Source: Microbotryum silenes-acaulis
Taxonomy: Eukaryota; Basidiomycota; Microbotryomycetes; Microbotryales; Microbotryaceae
DNA length: 64,000 nt
Assembly (NCBI GenBank): GCA_003665825.1
Contig: QPFY01000014.1
Span: 434,001-498,000, forward strand
Direction of reading: 5' to 3'
In this document: positions 1 to 10,994 of the stretch, piece by piece
How positions within the stretch are numbered: position 1 is the stretch's first letter
Layout: the number at the start of each line of letters is the position of its first letter
The notes under the pieces: model-generated
Database searches by the model: none
Told to the model about the DNA's origin: nothing
What the model saw: only the letters and a program-made list of their open reading frames with translations
Made by a program: the position numbers and the translations under genes

Positions 1-490
1 GATCTACCGCATGTGTCATGTGCCTGTCGGAGGCTTCGGAGATCCTGGCACACCTAGCGGTCGGTTGCCCGTTTGCCCGCCGCCTCTGGTCTGCGCTCAC
101 TCCTATCCCACACCCCGACTTTGTTCAGTTCGTGTGCCCGGTCGTTTCTCGCTCGGAACGCCGACTCGTCGAGCTGTGTCTACTCTTCTTCCACGCGATC
201 TGGAAGCTCTCTCGTCACCGCCGATTTTCGTCGGATCCTCTGGAGCCGATCGCCGAAACGGCATTCGAGGAGCTCCGCGCGTCCATCCAGGAGTCCAAGG
301 GACGACTGGTTTCGCTGTAATCACCTAAGGGGGTTTTAGTGGGTATGGTTGATTTTGTTCCAAGGTCAACGAGTCCTACACTACTGGCCTAGCCAGTGTG
401 CTTAACTGCATTCCCTCCGTCTTTTCCGAGGATTTTTAGGCATTAATATAGATATGCTGTTAATGAAATCTATTAGATATATAAAAAAAG
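1..490 (+). mobile_element. 3' end of a non-LTR retrotransposon (LINE)
   Basis: The frame ending at the stop at 318-320 reads a zf-RVT-like module: C-x2-C at about positions 12-24, then HL and a further Cys before 'PFARRLW'. This is the zinc-binding segment found at the C-terminus of fungal and plant LINE reverse transcriptases. It is followed by about 160 bases of untranslated sequence and a short A-rich tail (ATATAAAAAAAG, about 478-490), as expected for a LINE 3' terminus. The 5' part lies outside the window. Membership in a named clade (for example Tad1) cannot be decided from this fragment. Confidence 0.6.
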
Positions 491-942
491 TGCGGGCAGC
501 TGATACGCGCTCGGCCGATGGCCGAGCAGGGGACAGCCGGGCCGCCGGGGAGGTGTCAGCTTGAGGTACATCGATTTGTACCACATCCTGGACATACCTC
601 AATGATCTGGAGTGACTTTTTTTTTTTCAATTTGTACCACTTTTGAGTCGCAGTTTGGGGTTCGGAGGGTCTGATTTGTACATTTTCGAGACGCACAGTT
701 TGGGCTGAGCTTTCCCGGGGTCCTCGCATGCTTGCGCACGGGCTCGCACCGGGCGTTCCTCATCGCCTCATCATCGCCTATCATTGCCTACTTACTGAAC
801 CCCCTCGCCCCACCCCCACACTCTCGGGCTCTCTGTCTCATCGGAGAGAGAGGAAACACATCAACGCGCCACCGAGCCAAGGTTCCGACTTCCGACTACA
901 ACCTCCCCGCATCCTTATCTACCAAAGGGCGGGACCGCACCG
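491..942. other. Gene-free stretch with ATTTGTAC repeats
   Basis: No convincing coding sequence. The motif ATTTGTAC occurs three times between about 572 and 685, twice followed by CA. A T-rich run lies at 617-626. It sits directly upstream of the orphan gene at 943 and may contain its promoter, but no specific promoter element was recognised. Confidence 0.4.
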
Positions 943-1944
943 ATGGGGATCCCCTTGCGGGTGCTTCTCGACAAGCACGACCGCTTCATGCCCGCGACCA
1001 TCTCCGATTACTACCGATTCCTCTACGAATATCGCCATGGATGGGATGCTGTCCACTACCCCGAAAGCGAGACTATCTGGCAGGCTGTCTCGGAAGCGAC
1101 CTGGATCGAATTGGAAGCCTATCTCGACGCGTTCGTGGAGCATTTCAAGCAGAGGATCGACGACGTTCGACGCAACTGGAGCTACAACCTCTTCTCCGCC
1201 GCAGTACGCGACGACTGGAAGGACCTACGGCGATCACACTACGTGGATGACCCTCTGGTGTACCAGATCGAAGAATGGACCGGTTACTGTAGGTTCCGGT
1301 GTCGCGAAGCCCCGCCATGATCGATCCCCTCGCGTCCTACCCAACTTGCTGATCGTGATGTCGTGGTTCGATTGTTCGGATTCCCTACTACAACAGGTAT
1401 ACATGCAAATCGAAAATGGTATATCGAATGGTACAACAACAAGTATCGCAAAGTCAGACCTGCCTTGCACATGTCCGACAACCTTCTGGTCAAGCTCCTT
1501 CCCTACGGGGGCCTGCGTTCCTGGGCGGACCCGCGAAGAAACTGGTTTCGAAGCGGTGGATCAATCCTGAACATATTTCACCCCGGTCAGCTCTCCAACG
1601 ACGAGATCAGGCATTTGCGAAGTGAGTTCTTGCCTCTGCGCTCACCGTCATCGCTCGTTGCTCGCCTTGGCTTGCGATTCGCTGACTCCTGGGTGACCTC
1701 GCTGCCGCGTCTACGAAATACGTGTGTTGACCGATCGTGCCGTTGTGTAGGAAAAGGAGTGCATTTTGGTCTCGACCTTGTGGTCGGCTTCGAAAAGATC
1801 GTCGACACGAGAGCCGAGTCCAGCACGGGCGTCCTGGGGCTGCCCGAGCTGCTGCCCGACTCGAAGCCGGCAGTAACGACCAAGGCAGAGGACGACCTCT
1901 CCAAGAGTGGCCAACAGCATGCGCGTGCTCTCTCCCGCTTATAG
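943..1944 (+). CDS. Orphan three-exon gene (family also at 14.1-14.8 kb)
   Basis: I do not recognise this family. Three exons join in frame: 943-1288, 1397-1621 and 1751-1944, giving 254 residues. Both introns have GT-AG ends (GTAGGT...ACAG and GTGAGT...GTAG). The first half is rich in aromatic and acidic residues and looks alpha-helical ('WIELEAYLDAFVEHFK'). The C-terminus is charged and low in complexity. No signal peptide or membrane helix is visible. A truncated inverted paralog at 14095-14821 keeps the second intron and the last exon, which supports the exon model and points to a duplicated, lineage-specific gene. It lies immediately upstream of a wrecked membrane-protein copy. Function unknown. 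Confidence 0.55.
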
Positions 1945-2235
1945 TCATACGAATCTGCCAGACGTGTGTTGTACATATGAGTGAGGTTCCTTCAGCTGTT
2001 CCTTTTCTCGGTGACCCAGGGGTACTCAGCCTCTTGATCGGCGTTGAAGATCCGTTCAAACACAGACTCTTCTCTTGCCATCAGTCGCTAATGCGCTATC
2101 AGTTCGGCGAGTCCTCGGTATGCCCAGTTGTCCCTAGTCGGGCATAGTCTCATAGTCTTGCACAGTCTTGCCTATTGCGACAAGACTGTGCAAAATGCCT
2201 GATGAGGTCTTGCCTACGCGCTCCGTTCACTGGGT
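1453..2235 (+). repeat. Dispersed duplicated segment, inverted copy at 14095-14821
   Basis: From the middle of exon 2 of the orphan gene to about 290 bases past its stop, this DNA matches the reverse complement of 14095-14821. Shared landmarks are the last exon, the downstream motif 'TTCTCTTGCCATCAGTCGCT', the motif TTGCACAG[T/C]CTTGCCTATT and, at the far edge, TACGCGCTCCGTTCACT. Similarity therefore extends well beyond the coding region, so it is a duplicated genomic segment or an unrecognised mobile element rather than only a gene family. Confidence 0.65.
2158..2193. other. Perfect 13-bp stem hairpin
   Basis: TTGCACAGTCTTG at 2158-2170 and its exact complement at 2181-2193 flank a 10-base loop. 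It lies near the right edge of the duplicated segment. Only the left arm is conserved in the copy near 14.1 kb, so the hairpin is either copy-specific or partly lost there. Confidence 0.7.
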
Positions 2236-2289
2236 GACGCGATTGTTAGTTCATTTTTCGAACCTCTTGTCGGTTTCCCATTAAAGATC

Positions 2290-3535
2290 TCGCTTGTAGT
2301 TGTGTTGGCAGCCACGGTTCAGATTGGAACACCGGCTTCACCTTCGCGCTCACGGCGACCCAACTGGTGCTGATCGAGGTGGAGCGGCGGCGCAACAAGC
2401 GACCGTACTGGCTTCGGCGTTGGAATGGATAGAGAGAGAGCCCTTCCTCGTCACGCACCAGAGCCTCATCACTTTGGTATTGGGGTTTGCTATGTTTAAG
2501 TTAGGGAGCGCGCGGGGCTTTCTTCCCGCGGGCACTTTCCTCCCACGCAGCTGTTTACTCTTGGTATCTTTCTCACCACTCGCTCTACACTGTGGTCCTG
2601 ACTTCGGCGTCGCTACCTCTCTCCTATCGCAAGTCTATCTTCCGCGCTCGCATTTTATTGCGATAGCTTACAACGCCCTCGTCGCCGCAGTCATCAACAT
2701 CTTCTACGTCGTCTTTGAGTGGCGCATGGTCCTCAATCACGACTCGCAAAGGACGTGCATCACGCGCAGGTCGACAATTTATTTTCCAATGGTGTTCCTG
2801 TGGTCTGCCGTGTAGCTTCTCGTTTCTGCAGGCGTTCGTCGTCGTGCTGAGCCGCAAACGCTGCGCAGCTGCGTCGTCGCCAACTTTCTATTAGAACTCT
2901 GAGGCCCAAGCACGAGACACGTAAGTATGAGAGCCGAAGATGATAGATAAAATAGCTCTTATTCCATAGAAACTGACTTGAGGCCCAGGCACGAGACACG
3001 TAAGTATGAGAGCCGAAGGTGATAGATAGGATAGTTGAAGAGAAAGAAGAAAGGTTATGGAAGCGCGCGCGAGCTAGGCTCGAGGCGCGAGAGGCCGCTG
3101 ATATCTACAAATAGTAACTGATCATAATCGGTACTCGAAGTGGGATGAAGCAGCATTATACTCTCTGACACTTTTTCTCTTCACAACCGGTGTTGTCGTT
3201 ATTAGAGCGAGTAAGCTACGATTCATGGCAGTGATTTACACTAGCTGTTACGAATCTCGTTTTGCTTGGTGATTGACACTCCTTGACCGCTGCAACACGG
3301 GTGGAACAGACGTCGAATCGTGGGCTTTGGTCATGGAATGTTTCACAATGATCGCATCAACTCTACGCGCGGGCGTCATGTTGTTGAGATTGAGGACCAC
3401 GTGAGTATTGCCTTCGAGCGCCATCCCCGGCAGCACAAAGCCTACAGGTCCAGACCGAGCTGATCAACACTTGTTCCTTTGGGTCTGGGCCGGCGTCAAG
3501 CCTTCCCTTAGGAATCACCAACGTAAACCAAGCTT
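2290..3535 (+). pseudogene. Wrecked copy of the multi-pass membrane protein family
   Basis: Fragments align in order with the intact copy at 6112-7887 and the copy at 16107-17895: the TM1 flank with 'VERRRNKRPYW' (about 2320-2415), the 'FLVTHQSLIT' segment, 'ALVAAVINIFYVVFEWRMV' (about 2665-2735), the 'RRSTIYFPMV' segment, the TM4 end (about 3160-3220) and the late TM region (about 3320-3530). It is interrupted by about 190 bp of unrelated DNA near 2475-2665 and by the repeat-bearing insertion at 2896-3160, and it carries frameshifts and stops. No functional product is expected. Confidence 0.8.
2896..3160. repeat. Insertion with an approximately 80-bp direct duplication
   Basis: The unit containing GAGGCCC[A/G]GGCACGAGACACG-like sequence followed by TAAGTATGAGAGCCGAAG occurs at about 2900 and again at about 2982. 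The block interrupts the membrane-protein pseudogene inside its TM4 coding sequence, so it arrived after the duplication. It could be a solo LTR fragment, but I could not define termini or a target-site duplication. Confidence 0.5.
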
Positions 3536-4929
3536 GAATTGGCCTCAGTTTTACAAAAGGGTTATCGATCTTCCGAGAACGGCAGACGGCAAAGAAGTCG
3601 GGCTGCCGACCATGACCGAGAGGGTCTGAAGTACATCCGAAAGGCCCATCTTCTTGGAGAAGTTGGAGGTGGCGAGAACGGTGACCCAGTCTTCTGGAAA
3701 CGAGTAGTCACTGCAGGCTTTCTTTAAAAGCTTGAAAACTCAGCCAAACGGTCGACTTTCGCCGGAACCGCAAGATCCTGAAGGTCATAAGCCATGAAGC
3801 GAAAGGCACATGAAGAGCGCCAGCGCGGTTGACAACTCCTCCGACGGTGGCTACATTGAATGTTTGTCCTAGTCGACCCTTGCGTACATGTTGTACGAAT
3901 TCTTGGTGATCGGTGACATATCCTGAAGTATCCAACGTTAGTCCTGCATCATGTTGTACTTTGAGCTCAGTCTATGCGATCGCGCCTGAGCCCGAACTCC
4001 CATTGCAGTGTTCGAACACTTTTAGACCCCGAGGACAGCCGTGAGTTCCTGCGGAGCGACCTCCACTGCCGATGATGAAGAACGCTTGGCGAATGGCCCA
4101 CAAAGTATCTTGTATTCCTCATAAATAACAGGGCCACTTTGACTACTAGGATCATTTTCGAGTTGTCCCAGAAGCTGCTGCACCTCACGGGCACCCAGGC
4201 TTGCTTAACGCCGATGGTCGCCGATCACGTGGGAACGGCAAGCAGTGGGGCCTGGACCCCTTTCGGTCCAAACTTTTCAGATGTGCGCTGTTCCCGCGTT
4301 AGGATGAGTTTCAGAGTATATGTCTCAGGAAAATTAATCAGGGAATGACCAGAAATATTTAGGGAATGACCAGATGTTCACCTTTCTGAGGGCAGGGCGT
4401 GTCGCCACCCGAAAAGTGAGACATAGCAAAAAAAAACCTGAAATGGGACGATCCCGGGATCGGGCCCCGATTTGAAATCCCGCATCCGATTTAAAATTTA
4501 AAATCGCTCCGCCGATTCCAAATGCATTTCAAGACAAATCGACCCCTGTCACCCACCCCGTCCCCTTCATTACGAACGACACCCTCGCCGCGTGTTCACG
4601 GACGCTCTCGGGGCTGATCTCCAAATCGTGGTCTCCTTGTTGCTCTATTCGAAAGGCCTACCTCTTAGACCTCTGATGGTGCAACAGTAAGAACTTGCAG
4701 CATTGGTCTGGTGCCTAGCTGAAAACAGGAACTCCAGTGTATTCCTGGGGTCAACCAACTGAACCAACTGACTGCTGGAGCTGAAGTAAGTTCAGGAACG
4801 ATCGGCGGGGCCTCAGATATCAGTTGCCTACCTAGCATGTACCTTACGAGCCAGGTGCTTGAAGACTAATGACTTCCACTGAGGCGACCAGTCTGAAGTA
4901 TTGGATCTCATAGTCAAGAGATGATGAGA
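3536..4929. other. Gene-free stretch
   Basis: No gene recognised. Short open frames on both strands show no family motif. Near 4450 there is a 14-bp palindrome (CGATCCCGGGATCG) followed by an AT-rich near-palindrome (about 4487-4506). This looks like decayed intergenic DNA. Confidence 0.4.
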
Positions 4930-5480
4930 GTTTTTATCGTGCCACCCGCCGCATCACGGGTACTACTAGCAAGTCGGAAGATTTGGAGTTTCCGTCGGCT
5001 GGAATCGGTGCCAAGCACCCCGAGAACCCGGCGGCCGGGTGGCATGCACAGATAAGACCTCGCCCCGTGCTAAGTGAGCGGGTGGACAGACAAATTTAAC
5101 AGTCGACTTGTCCCACTCCAGAGTGCAGATTTGATTTTATTATATCCTCGATACTCCAGGGTATAATAATCATCATTATTGCTACCCACCTCTTGGCGCT
5201 TTGGGCAAAAACAAGGGATCAATTGACTGCCGGGGTCCGCTCGGATCCGTCCTCCATGGTCTGTAAAATATGAGTGGCTGGTCCTCTGGGAATAACCCGG
5301 TTTGCGGCTGAAGCGGCGCCCCCGGGGAGTTATCTACCTACGAATCTAGGTGATACGACCCTCGAGCCGTGCGTTGTTTCGTGTGCCGGGCTTTAACCGG
5401 GCTCCTCGGAGCACCAACTTGAATGCCCCGGGCCAGGGACGAGGACGTCACTCTCAGGTCCCGAGCCCGAAGCGGTTTTA
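4930..5480. other. GC-rich segment with pairing potential, identity unknown
   Basis: No coding frame. The segment has several complementary GC-rich blocks: GCCACCCG near 4940 can pair with CGGGTGGC near 5034, CCCGGTTT...AACCGGG-type elements lie near 5290-5400, and GGCTCCTCGGAGC-like hairpins lie near 5399. It contrasts with the surrounding AT-rich decay. It might be a structured non-coding RNA or the remnant of one, but it matches no RNA that I can recognise (not U1, U2, U4, U5, U6, SRP or RNase P by their core motifs). Confidence 0.2.
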
Positions 5481-6111
5481 GGTTTTAGGCTCGGCGGTTC
5501 TAATAAGGCCACTCGGCGGGCGCGGGTCGTCGACAAATCATAGTAGAAGACTCCCTCCTTTTGAGCTTGACGACTTTCAGTCGACGCTGCTGCTGGGCCC
5601 CCAGCTCCAGCTTACCATCACCAACAACTTTGGTGAAGACGTCGCTGGCCCAGCCTGGTATCAGTGTGGACGTCCACAGAATAGCGCGCTGCTGCCCCAA
5701 CGTAGCGAACGTCGCACGGGTTGGGTTGGACGCGGTGCATCGCTTGGCCGGTAATTTCGGGCGGGCGACGCCAAGTTTCGTAGTGAATCGCTAGCCTGCG
5801 GTTCAAGTTGTCGTGCTGAGCGCCACTAGCCACGAGGCCATGGCGGGGCGCACGTTTCGCTCGGCTTCTACGCAAGAATTGAAGGCCTACTTCAGCGTCT
5901 GTACCTTGGTGTCGACCAACACGTGGCAATGCTGTGAGTGGCCGCGATCGTCGGAGTCCGACGACCTGCGCGGCGGCCGCCGCTCAGGCCGGGCAATGGG
6001 CATCTTGGGCTGAGATGACTTGGCGCGGGCGCCCTACAGCCCGTCTATCGCCGGATATCATGAATTTGAACTTGTGGCGGCACTGCACTAATACCTATTT
6101 TTCATGGCGTT
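5481..6111. other. Upstream region of the membrane-protein gene, possible first exon
   Basis: The gene at 6112 may begin further upstream. 'TATGGCAG' at 6111-6118 can act as a 3' splice site, with a branch-like CACTAATA just before it, and the paralog at 16107-17895 also starts after a clear acceptor (CTAATAACGCTCAG). A candidate first exon is 5840-5933 (ATG at 5840, donor GTGAGT at 5934), which joins in phase 1. I could not confirm it by similarity between the two paralogs. Confidence 0.3.
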
Positions 6112-7887
6112 ATGGCAGATTTGGACCGCTTGGATATGATGTTTTATCCGGCCCCGCCCGACGGGTACAAGGCGCGGCTCGTCGTCCTCCTCGTCTGCTT
6201 CGGCTTCATCCTGGCTCTCACAGTAATTCAGCTCGTGCTGGTCGAGACGGAGCGGCGGCGCAACAAGCAACCATATTGGCTGTGGCGATGGGTACGAATA
6301 GAGGGAGTGCCCTTCCTTGTCACGCATCAGATCCTCATCACGGCCTACACGGCACTCGTCGCCGGTATCGTCAACGTCGCCTACATCGTCTTTGAATGGC
6401 GGATGGTGTTCGGTCATCGCTCGCAGCGAGATCGCATTGCGCGCAGATCGACAATCTACTTTCCGATGGTACTCGGTGGCATGTTGTGCAGCTTTTCGCT
6501 GCTGCAGGCGTATGTGGTCGTGCTGAGCCGCAAGGGCCGGACATGGTCAAAATGGACGCTGCGCAGTTGTGTCGTCGCCTACTTCCTCTGCATCATTCTC
6601 TTTACGTCGGGGGTTATCGTCACCGCCGTTATCGGGAACATTGGGTAAGACTGAATTGAAGTCGTAGTTCAATCACACCTGGCCCTGTACTGACCATGCT
6701 CGACCGATCCGTGATCCTTGCACCAGGTGGGGAAGACTCTGGTCGCTCTATCAAATGTTGCGGAGAGACATCGACAAATTTTCGCCAACTTGGCAACCAG
6801 GTACGAGGCCGGTAATGCCGGCATCTATGTACGTCAGGTTCGGCCAACTTCGACACAGCGCAGGACTGCCGTATCGCACCCAGACGGCGAGTAAAGCTCT
6901 TTATACGACTGTCGCCTTCATCAATTTGACGGTGAGCCACAGGACCCTGGATCGAGCTTTGCATTCGGCTCCAGCAAGTTCGGAACTGATATTGCCCATT
7001 CTGCTACTCTCCTTACGAATCAGCTCGCTTCGCTATGTATGGGTCTGTGGGTGATGATTCGACATCAGCTATCACGGCACGACGAATCGATCCGAGGCAT
7101 CGCTGCGCACCGCGACCCGAGCGCCATACCCACCGACATGACGAACGACGTCTTTGATCTCGACCTCGACGACTCGCGCAACGTCACACGTTCGGCGATC
7201 CATACGACATCCCGGACGAAGTTTTTGTGGTCGTCTACACCTTCTTCGGAAGATGGGAAACCCATGTCCCTTCCATCGTCGGCCGATCAGACGAATCCAC
7301 CCACGCTATTGACCGATTCGTGCCCCTTTTCGCAACCCGTCAAATGGCAGAGCGCGCAAGATTTCCGACGAGCAGGATCGTGGGTCCTCCTCATGGGTGG
7401 TTTCACAATGATCGCTTCGATTTTATTCGCCGGCGTGCTCACGTGGAGCTCGACCGTCGTCATCCTTCCGTTCATCGTCATCCCCAGAAGCGGACGCTTC
7501 TCGACCAATGCCGAGGTGATCAACTTTTTGTTCCTCTGGGTCTGGGTTTTGCTTAGTATACCCTTCGCACTTACAAATACTTATCAAGCGTGGCGACTAG
7601 TTGCGTCCAAGAAGAGGGTCCGAACCGTTCGCAATGGCCAAGCCCTGGGCCCCAACGTCGTGAGGGTGATGGATGGAGCACGAACGTTGGGCGGGACGAA
7701 CGTAGCCGAATCGTCGGCGATGGCAAGATCGGTGACGCAGTCCTTGGATGGCGCGGATGATTCCTTGGAAGCTTTCTTGAGGAGTTTGGAACCTCGGAAT
7801 GAGGGGGTGCGAAAAGAGGCGAAGGACGAGGAGAGTGTAGCGGGCAATCGACGAACGCAGCGTGTGATGCTGCAGGTGTTGAAGTAA
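6112..7887 (+). CDS. Multi-pass membrane protein, lineage-specific family (intact copy)
   Basis: Unrecognised family with about 7-8 membrane helices. Exons 6112-6644, 6727-6931 and 7024-7887 join in frame to 533 residues if the ATG at 6112 is used. Helices lie around 'LVVLLVCFGFILALTVIQLV', 'LITAYTALVAGIVNVAYIVF', 'MVLGGMLCSFSLLQAYVVVL', 'VVAYFLCIILFTSGVIVTAV', the exon 2/3 junction ('AFINLTLASLCMGLWVMI'), 'LLMGGFTMIASILFAGVL' and 'VINFLFLWVWVLLSIPFAL'. Between the last helices is a Ser/Asp-rich loop, and the C-terminus is a long charged tail. The paralog on the other strand shares all these blocks and both intron positions. The topology is receptor-like, but no GPCR or transporter signature is visible, so no function is assigned. 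Confidence 0.75.
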
Positions 7888-8166
7888 TGTCCACCTTCTT
7901 AACGACGGACGTGGTTGGATTCTTGTCTTTTGGAAGCGTTGTGGAAATCACTGTTGTATGTATGCATATCAATCTTTGCTTAGCCTGGCGTTTGAACCCC
8001 CCCTCCTCATGTTGTCAATCAAACACCAAGTGTGTAGCTTTAGCTCGAAGGAGTCGATCTTTGTCCTCCTCTCTCGCGAGCGATGTCTCGACAGCGAATA
8101 TCGCAAACAGATGGTACAACAGGTTGGGATGTTGTTGTTCTCTCTCTCTCTCTTCTTCTCGCTACG

Positions 8167-9256
8167 TCAAAACGGCAGTGGTGGGTTGGTTAAAAACGTC
8201 TGCACCGCGAAGAGATCCCCTTTGGTCAACCTCCGCCGTAATTTTTTGAAGACGAAGCAAAAGAGTCTACGCACCAGCACTTGCTCCAAATCAGTTTGAG
8301 TCCCTGAGACCGGCTCGCTAAGGGTTGATCTTGTCCCTTCGATCAGCCCCATCGCCGTTCGGGTCAGGTTCTGGAACAGAACGTATTGCGATGCGAGATA
8401 GCTCGATTTCTGTGATTCGGTCGAGGTGGAATGGAAGTGAGCAAGCGGGGCTGGACAGACGAGTCGGTTCGGCACTGACCGTTTCATTCAAGCCAAAACA
8501 TGCGACTCGTTCGACTTGAGGTATTGCTATAGGGTCGCCTTGATCATCGCTCTTGGTCGGCGTCTCCCAATGTATCGAGATGTAGGCCTTCATGACGGAT
8601 CGGAGGACGAATTTGATCTCGGTCGTTTCGGGAGCAGAGTCGATGCCACTTTCGTCAATTTCGCATTGCAGTACGTTGTCGGCATGGCGCACCTTCCACT
8701 CCTGTAGCATGGCGTGTAACTGGTGTCGATTCTGGGGTGGGGCAAACGTCGCTGGTTCGTGCGGGTAGGTTCGTCGAGACGATCGCGAGTTGGAAAGACT
8801 ACTGCCGAACCGTTTGCCGATCTGCTGTTGCTGCTGCAGGTGCTTCTGTCGCTGATGTTGTGCGAGCGCGTTCAACTGGATCCACAACGTGTCATCGGGC
8901 GCGTGTAGTTGCTGAGTGTGGTCCACCCTGGTCTTGACGAGTATGCCCGTTGCATCGTCCGCTTGGCTCTTCTGCGCTCGGACGAGGATCGGGTCCAACA
9001 CGGCCAATTGATCGCCTAGCGTTCGAAGCGCAGCGACCGCTTCGACGGACGAGCTGCGGTACGCTCGGGAAAGGGCTTCGATCGAATTCGAGCTGGTGGA
9101 CGAGCTGAAGGAACGCAAGATCGTGGGCAGCGCTTGGCGCGCTCGATCGAGGGTCGTCAGCAGGGACTCGAGCGAGCTGATGTCGGACGGGATCGTCGTC
9201 GAGGAGCCTGGTGGAGGTGCGGGAGATTGCGAGGGGAGTTCTGCTGTGGTGGCCAT
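8167..9256 (-). CDS. MED27: Mediator complex subunit 27-like protein
   Basis: Two exons, 9256-8480 and 8409-8167, join in phase 0 across an intron GTCAGT...TCACAG, giving 339 residues. The N-terminus is helical and Ser/Ala-rich ('LESLLTTLDRARQALPTILR'), the middle has a Gln-rich run, and the C-terminal part reads 'SSYLASQYVLFQNLTRTAMG' followed by a basic 'FCFVFKKLRRRL' segment. This layout resembles MED27, a nuclear subunit of the Mediator tail/upper module that links activators to RNA polymerase II. The match is by overall architecture and the VLFQ-type C-terminal helix. The expected C-terminal Cys pair of animal MED27 is not seen. The assignment is therefore tentative. Start chosen at MATTAEL because upstream codons lack conservation cues. 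Confidence 0.4.
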
Positions 9257-9504
9257 GGTGGAGTCGAGTTGTTGTCGCTCCCCCCTTGACAGCACACGAG
9301 CACGACGAGCAGAGGGAGACCGTGGGCCGGGCCGCCCGGGTGCAATACTGATTAGCACGGCCTGGGGGGATCAGTTAGTATTGCCACTTCGGCTCTAAAC
9401 AGCATTTTCGACCGCGCACTCCCCCCACTTGACACGCCGGCTCGCGGGCTTCTGCACAGTGTCACGCTTTTCCCACGCATACCACCCGATCCGATCATGA
9501 TAAG

Positions 9505-10863
9505 ATGACGCTCCAAGTCGAGGACTACAACCTCGATCACTCGCCCACGCTACACACCGGTGGAACGCTGCAAGGCTCGGGCGTGCACGTGATCGGCTCG
9601 AGCGTGGCCCCACTTGCCTCGGGACCGGCTTCACGTCACTTTGTCGCTTCCCTGTCACAACCCCTCTCGGCTCAGATCGCCCAAGACGGAGCTCAGGATC
9701 GTATCGTCATCAAAGTGGTGAGCCGCCTCGAGGCGCACAAGCGGAGACCACACCACATTGGCAGGGAGATCAGCGCACTCGCTTCATCCCCGCCGCACGC
9801 CAATGTAGGCCATCGCAACCAACTCATTACGGTCTGCTCGAGTCATCTCTGAACACCTCGAGAGTTTTTATATACGCAGGTGCTCACGCTGTTGAATGCC
9901 TACGCATCCTCGGCCCACTACTCGATCCTGACCCCTTTCTACCCTTACACCTTACGAGCCTTGCTCGACAATTCTTCCTTCGTACCCTCCTCACCCTCGT
10001 TCCTTCCCCTCGTCCTCGCTCTCTCCCACCAACTCGTCCAAGCGCTCAACCATCTCCACCACACCCTCAACCTAGCCCATCGCGATCTCAACCCATCCAA
10101 CATCGTCATCGCCTCCAACGGCCGTCTCAAACTGATCGACTTTGGGTGCTGCATACCCACCCCTTGGACTTCCTCCGCGTCCGATTTCCCCGTCGTCGAT
10201 GGTCCCAAAGGTCTAGAACACGATTTCGGTACTCTCCCCTATCGAGCACCCGAGTTGATCTTTGGCTCCAACGCTTACGATCCGAAAGGATTGGATCACT
10301 GGATGTTGGGCTGCACCTTGGCTGAATTCTGGACCCCATTCGAAAACCCAATTCGGGACCCCGACTCTGACGACTCGGATTCGGATTCGGACGCGCAAGA
10401 TGGATATTGGTCCGAACCCCCTTCACCCCATTCCTCTCGTCCTGCCCAAAATCCCGCACCTCCTCGAACACCGAACCGTCAAAGACTCTTCACCCTCCCT
10501 TCGCGAAACCCCACCGATTTCTCCCTCCTTGCTTCCATCTTTTCCACCTTGGGAACCCCAACTTTACAAACTTGGCCGGAAGCGAGGGCTTTGCCGAATT
10601 TCGGTTATTTCGTCTTTCAGTCACATCCGGTCGATTTGGAGTGGGTGAGCAAGAGGTGTACTTTCTTTGAGGAGCTGGGGGAGGAGCGGCGAAATCGGTT
10701 CAAAGGATTGGAGAACATGATCGCTGGATTGGTCAGGATCTCAGAGGGCGAGCGATGGGGCGTTGAAAGGTGTCTGAAAGAAGGTGGATGGGATACGGTG
10801 GAGACGGAGGGTATGATTGTACGAGGCGAATTGGGGAAGTGCTTAGAGGAGTGTTGGCAGTAA
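9505..10863 (+). CDS. CMGC-type protein kinase, CAK1/Csk1-like
   Basis: Two exons, 9505-9804 and 9880-10863, give 427 residues. Visible kinase landmarks are the VAIK-type lysine ('IVIKVV'), an alpha-C glutamate ('GREISAL'), the catalytic loop 'HRDLNPSN', 'LIDFG', the activation-segment end 'FGTLPYRAPEL' and 'GLDHWMLGCTLAEF'. The TLPYRAPE and W-x-LGC motifs are those of CDK and CDK-activating kinases. The catalytic-loop lysine that follows HRDL in ordinary Ser/Thr kinases is Asn here. A long acidic Ser-rich insertion (DSDDSDSDSD) follows subdomain IX. The glycine loop is poorly formed ('HTGGTLQGSG'). A CDK-activating role is plausible from similarity but not proven. Confidence 0.65.
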
Positions 10864-10994
10864 AGCAGGCCGTAAACGGTCCGAGCGCGCGGTTCACAGA
10901 TTTGGTATACAGTGGAACGATGTTTTCCCCCAAGGTGAAATTGCACAAGAAGGATATCGACATCGATCTGGAACAGCTCTTGGACCCGATGGGA

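Noticed and set aside
4930..5480. Considered as rRNA or snRNA gene
   Set aside because: No core motif of 18S, 25S, 5S, U1, U2, U4, U5, U6, SRP or RNase P RNA could be matched by eye.
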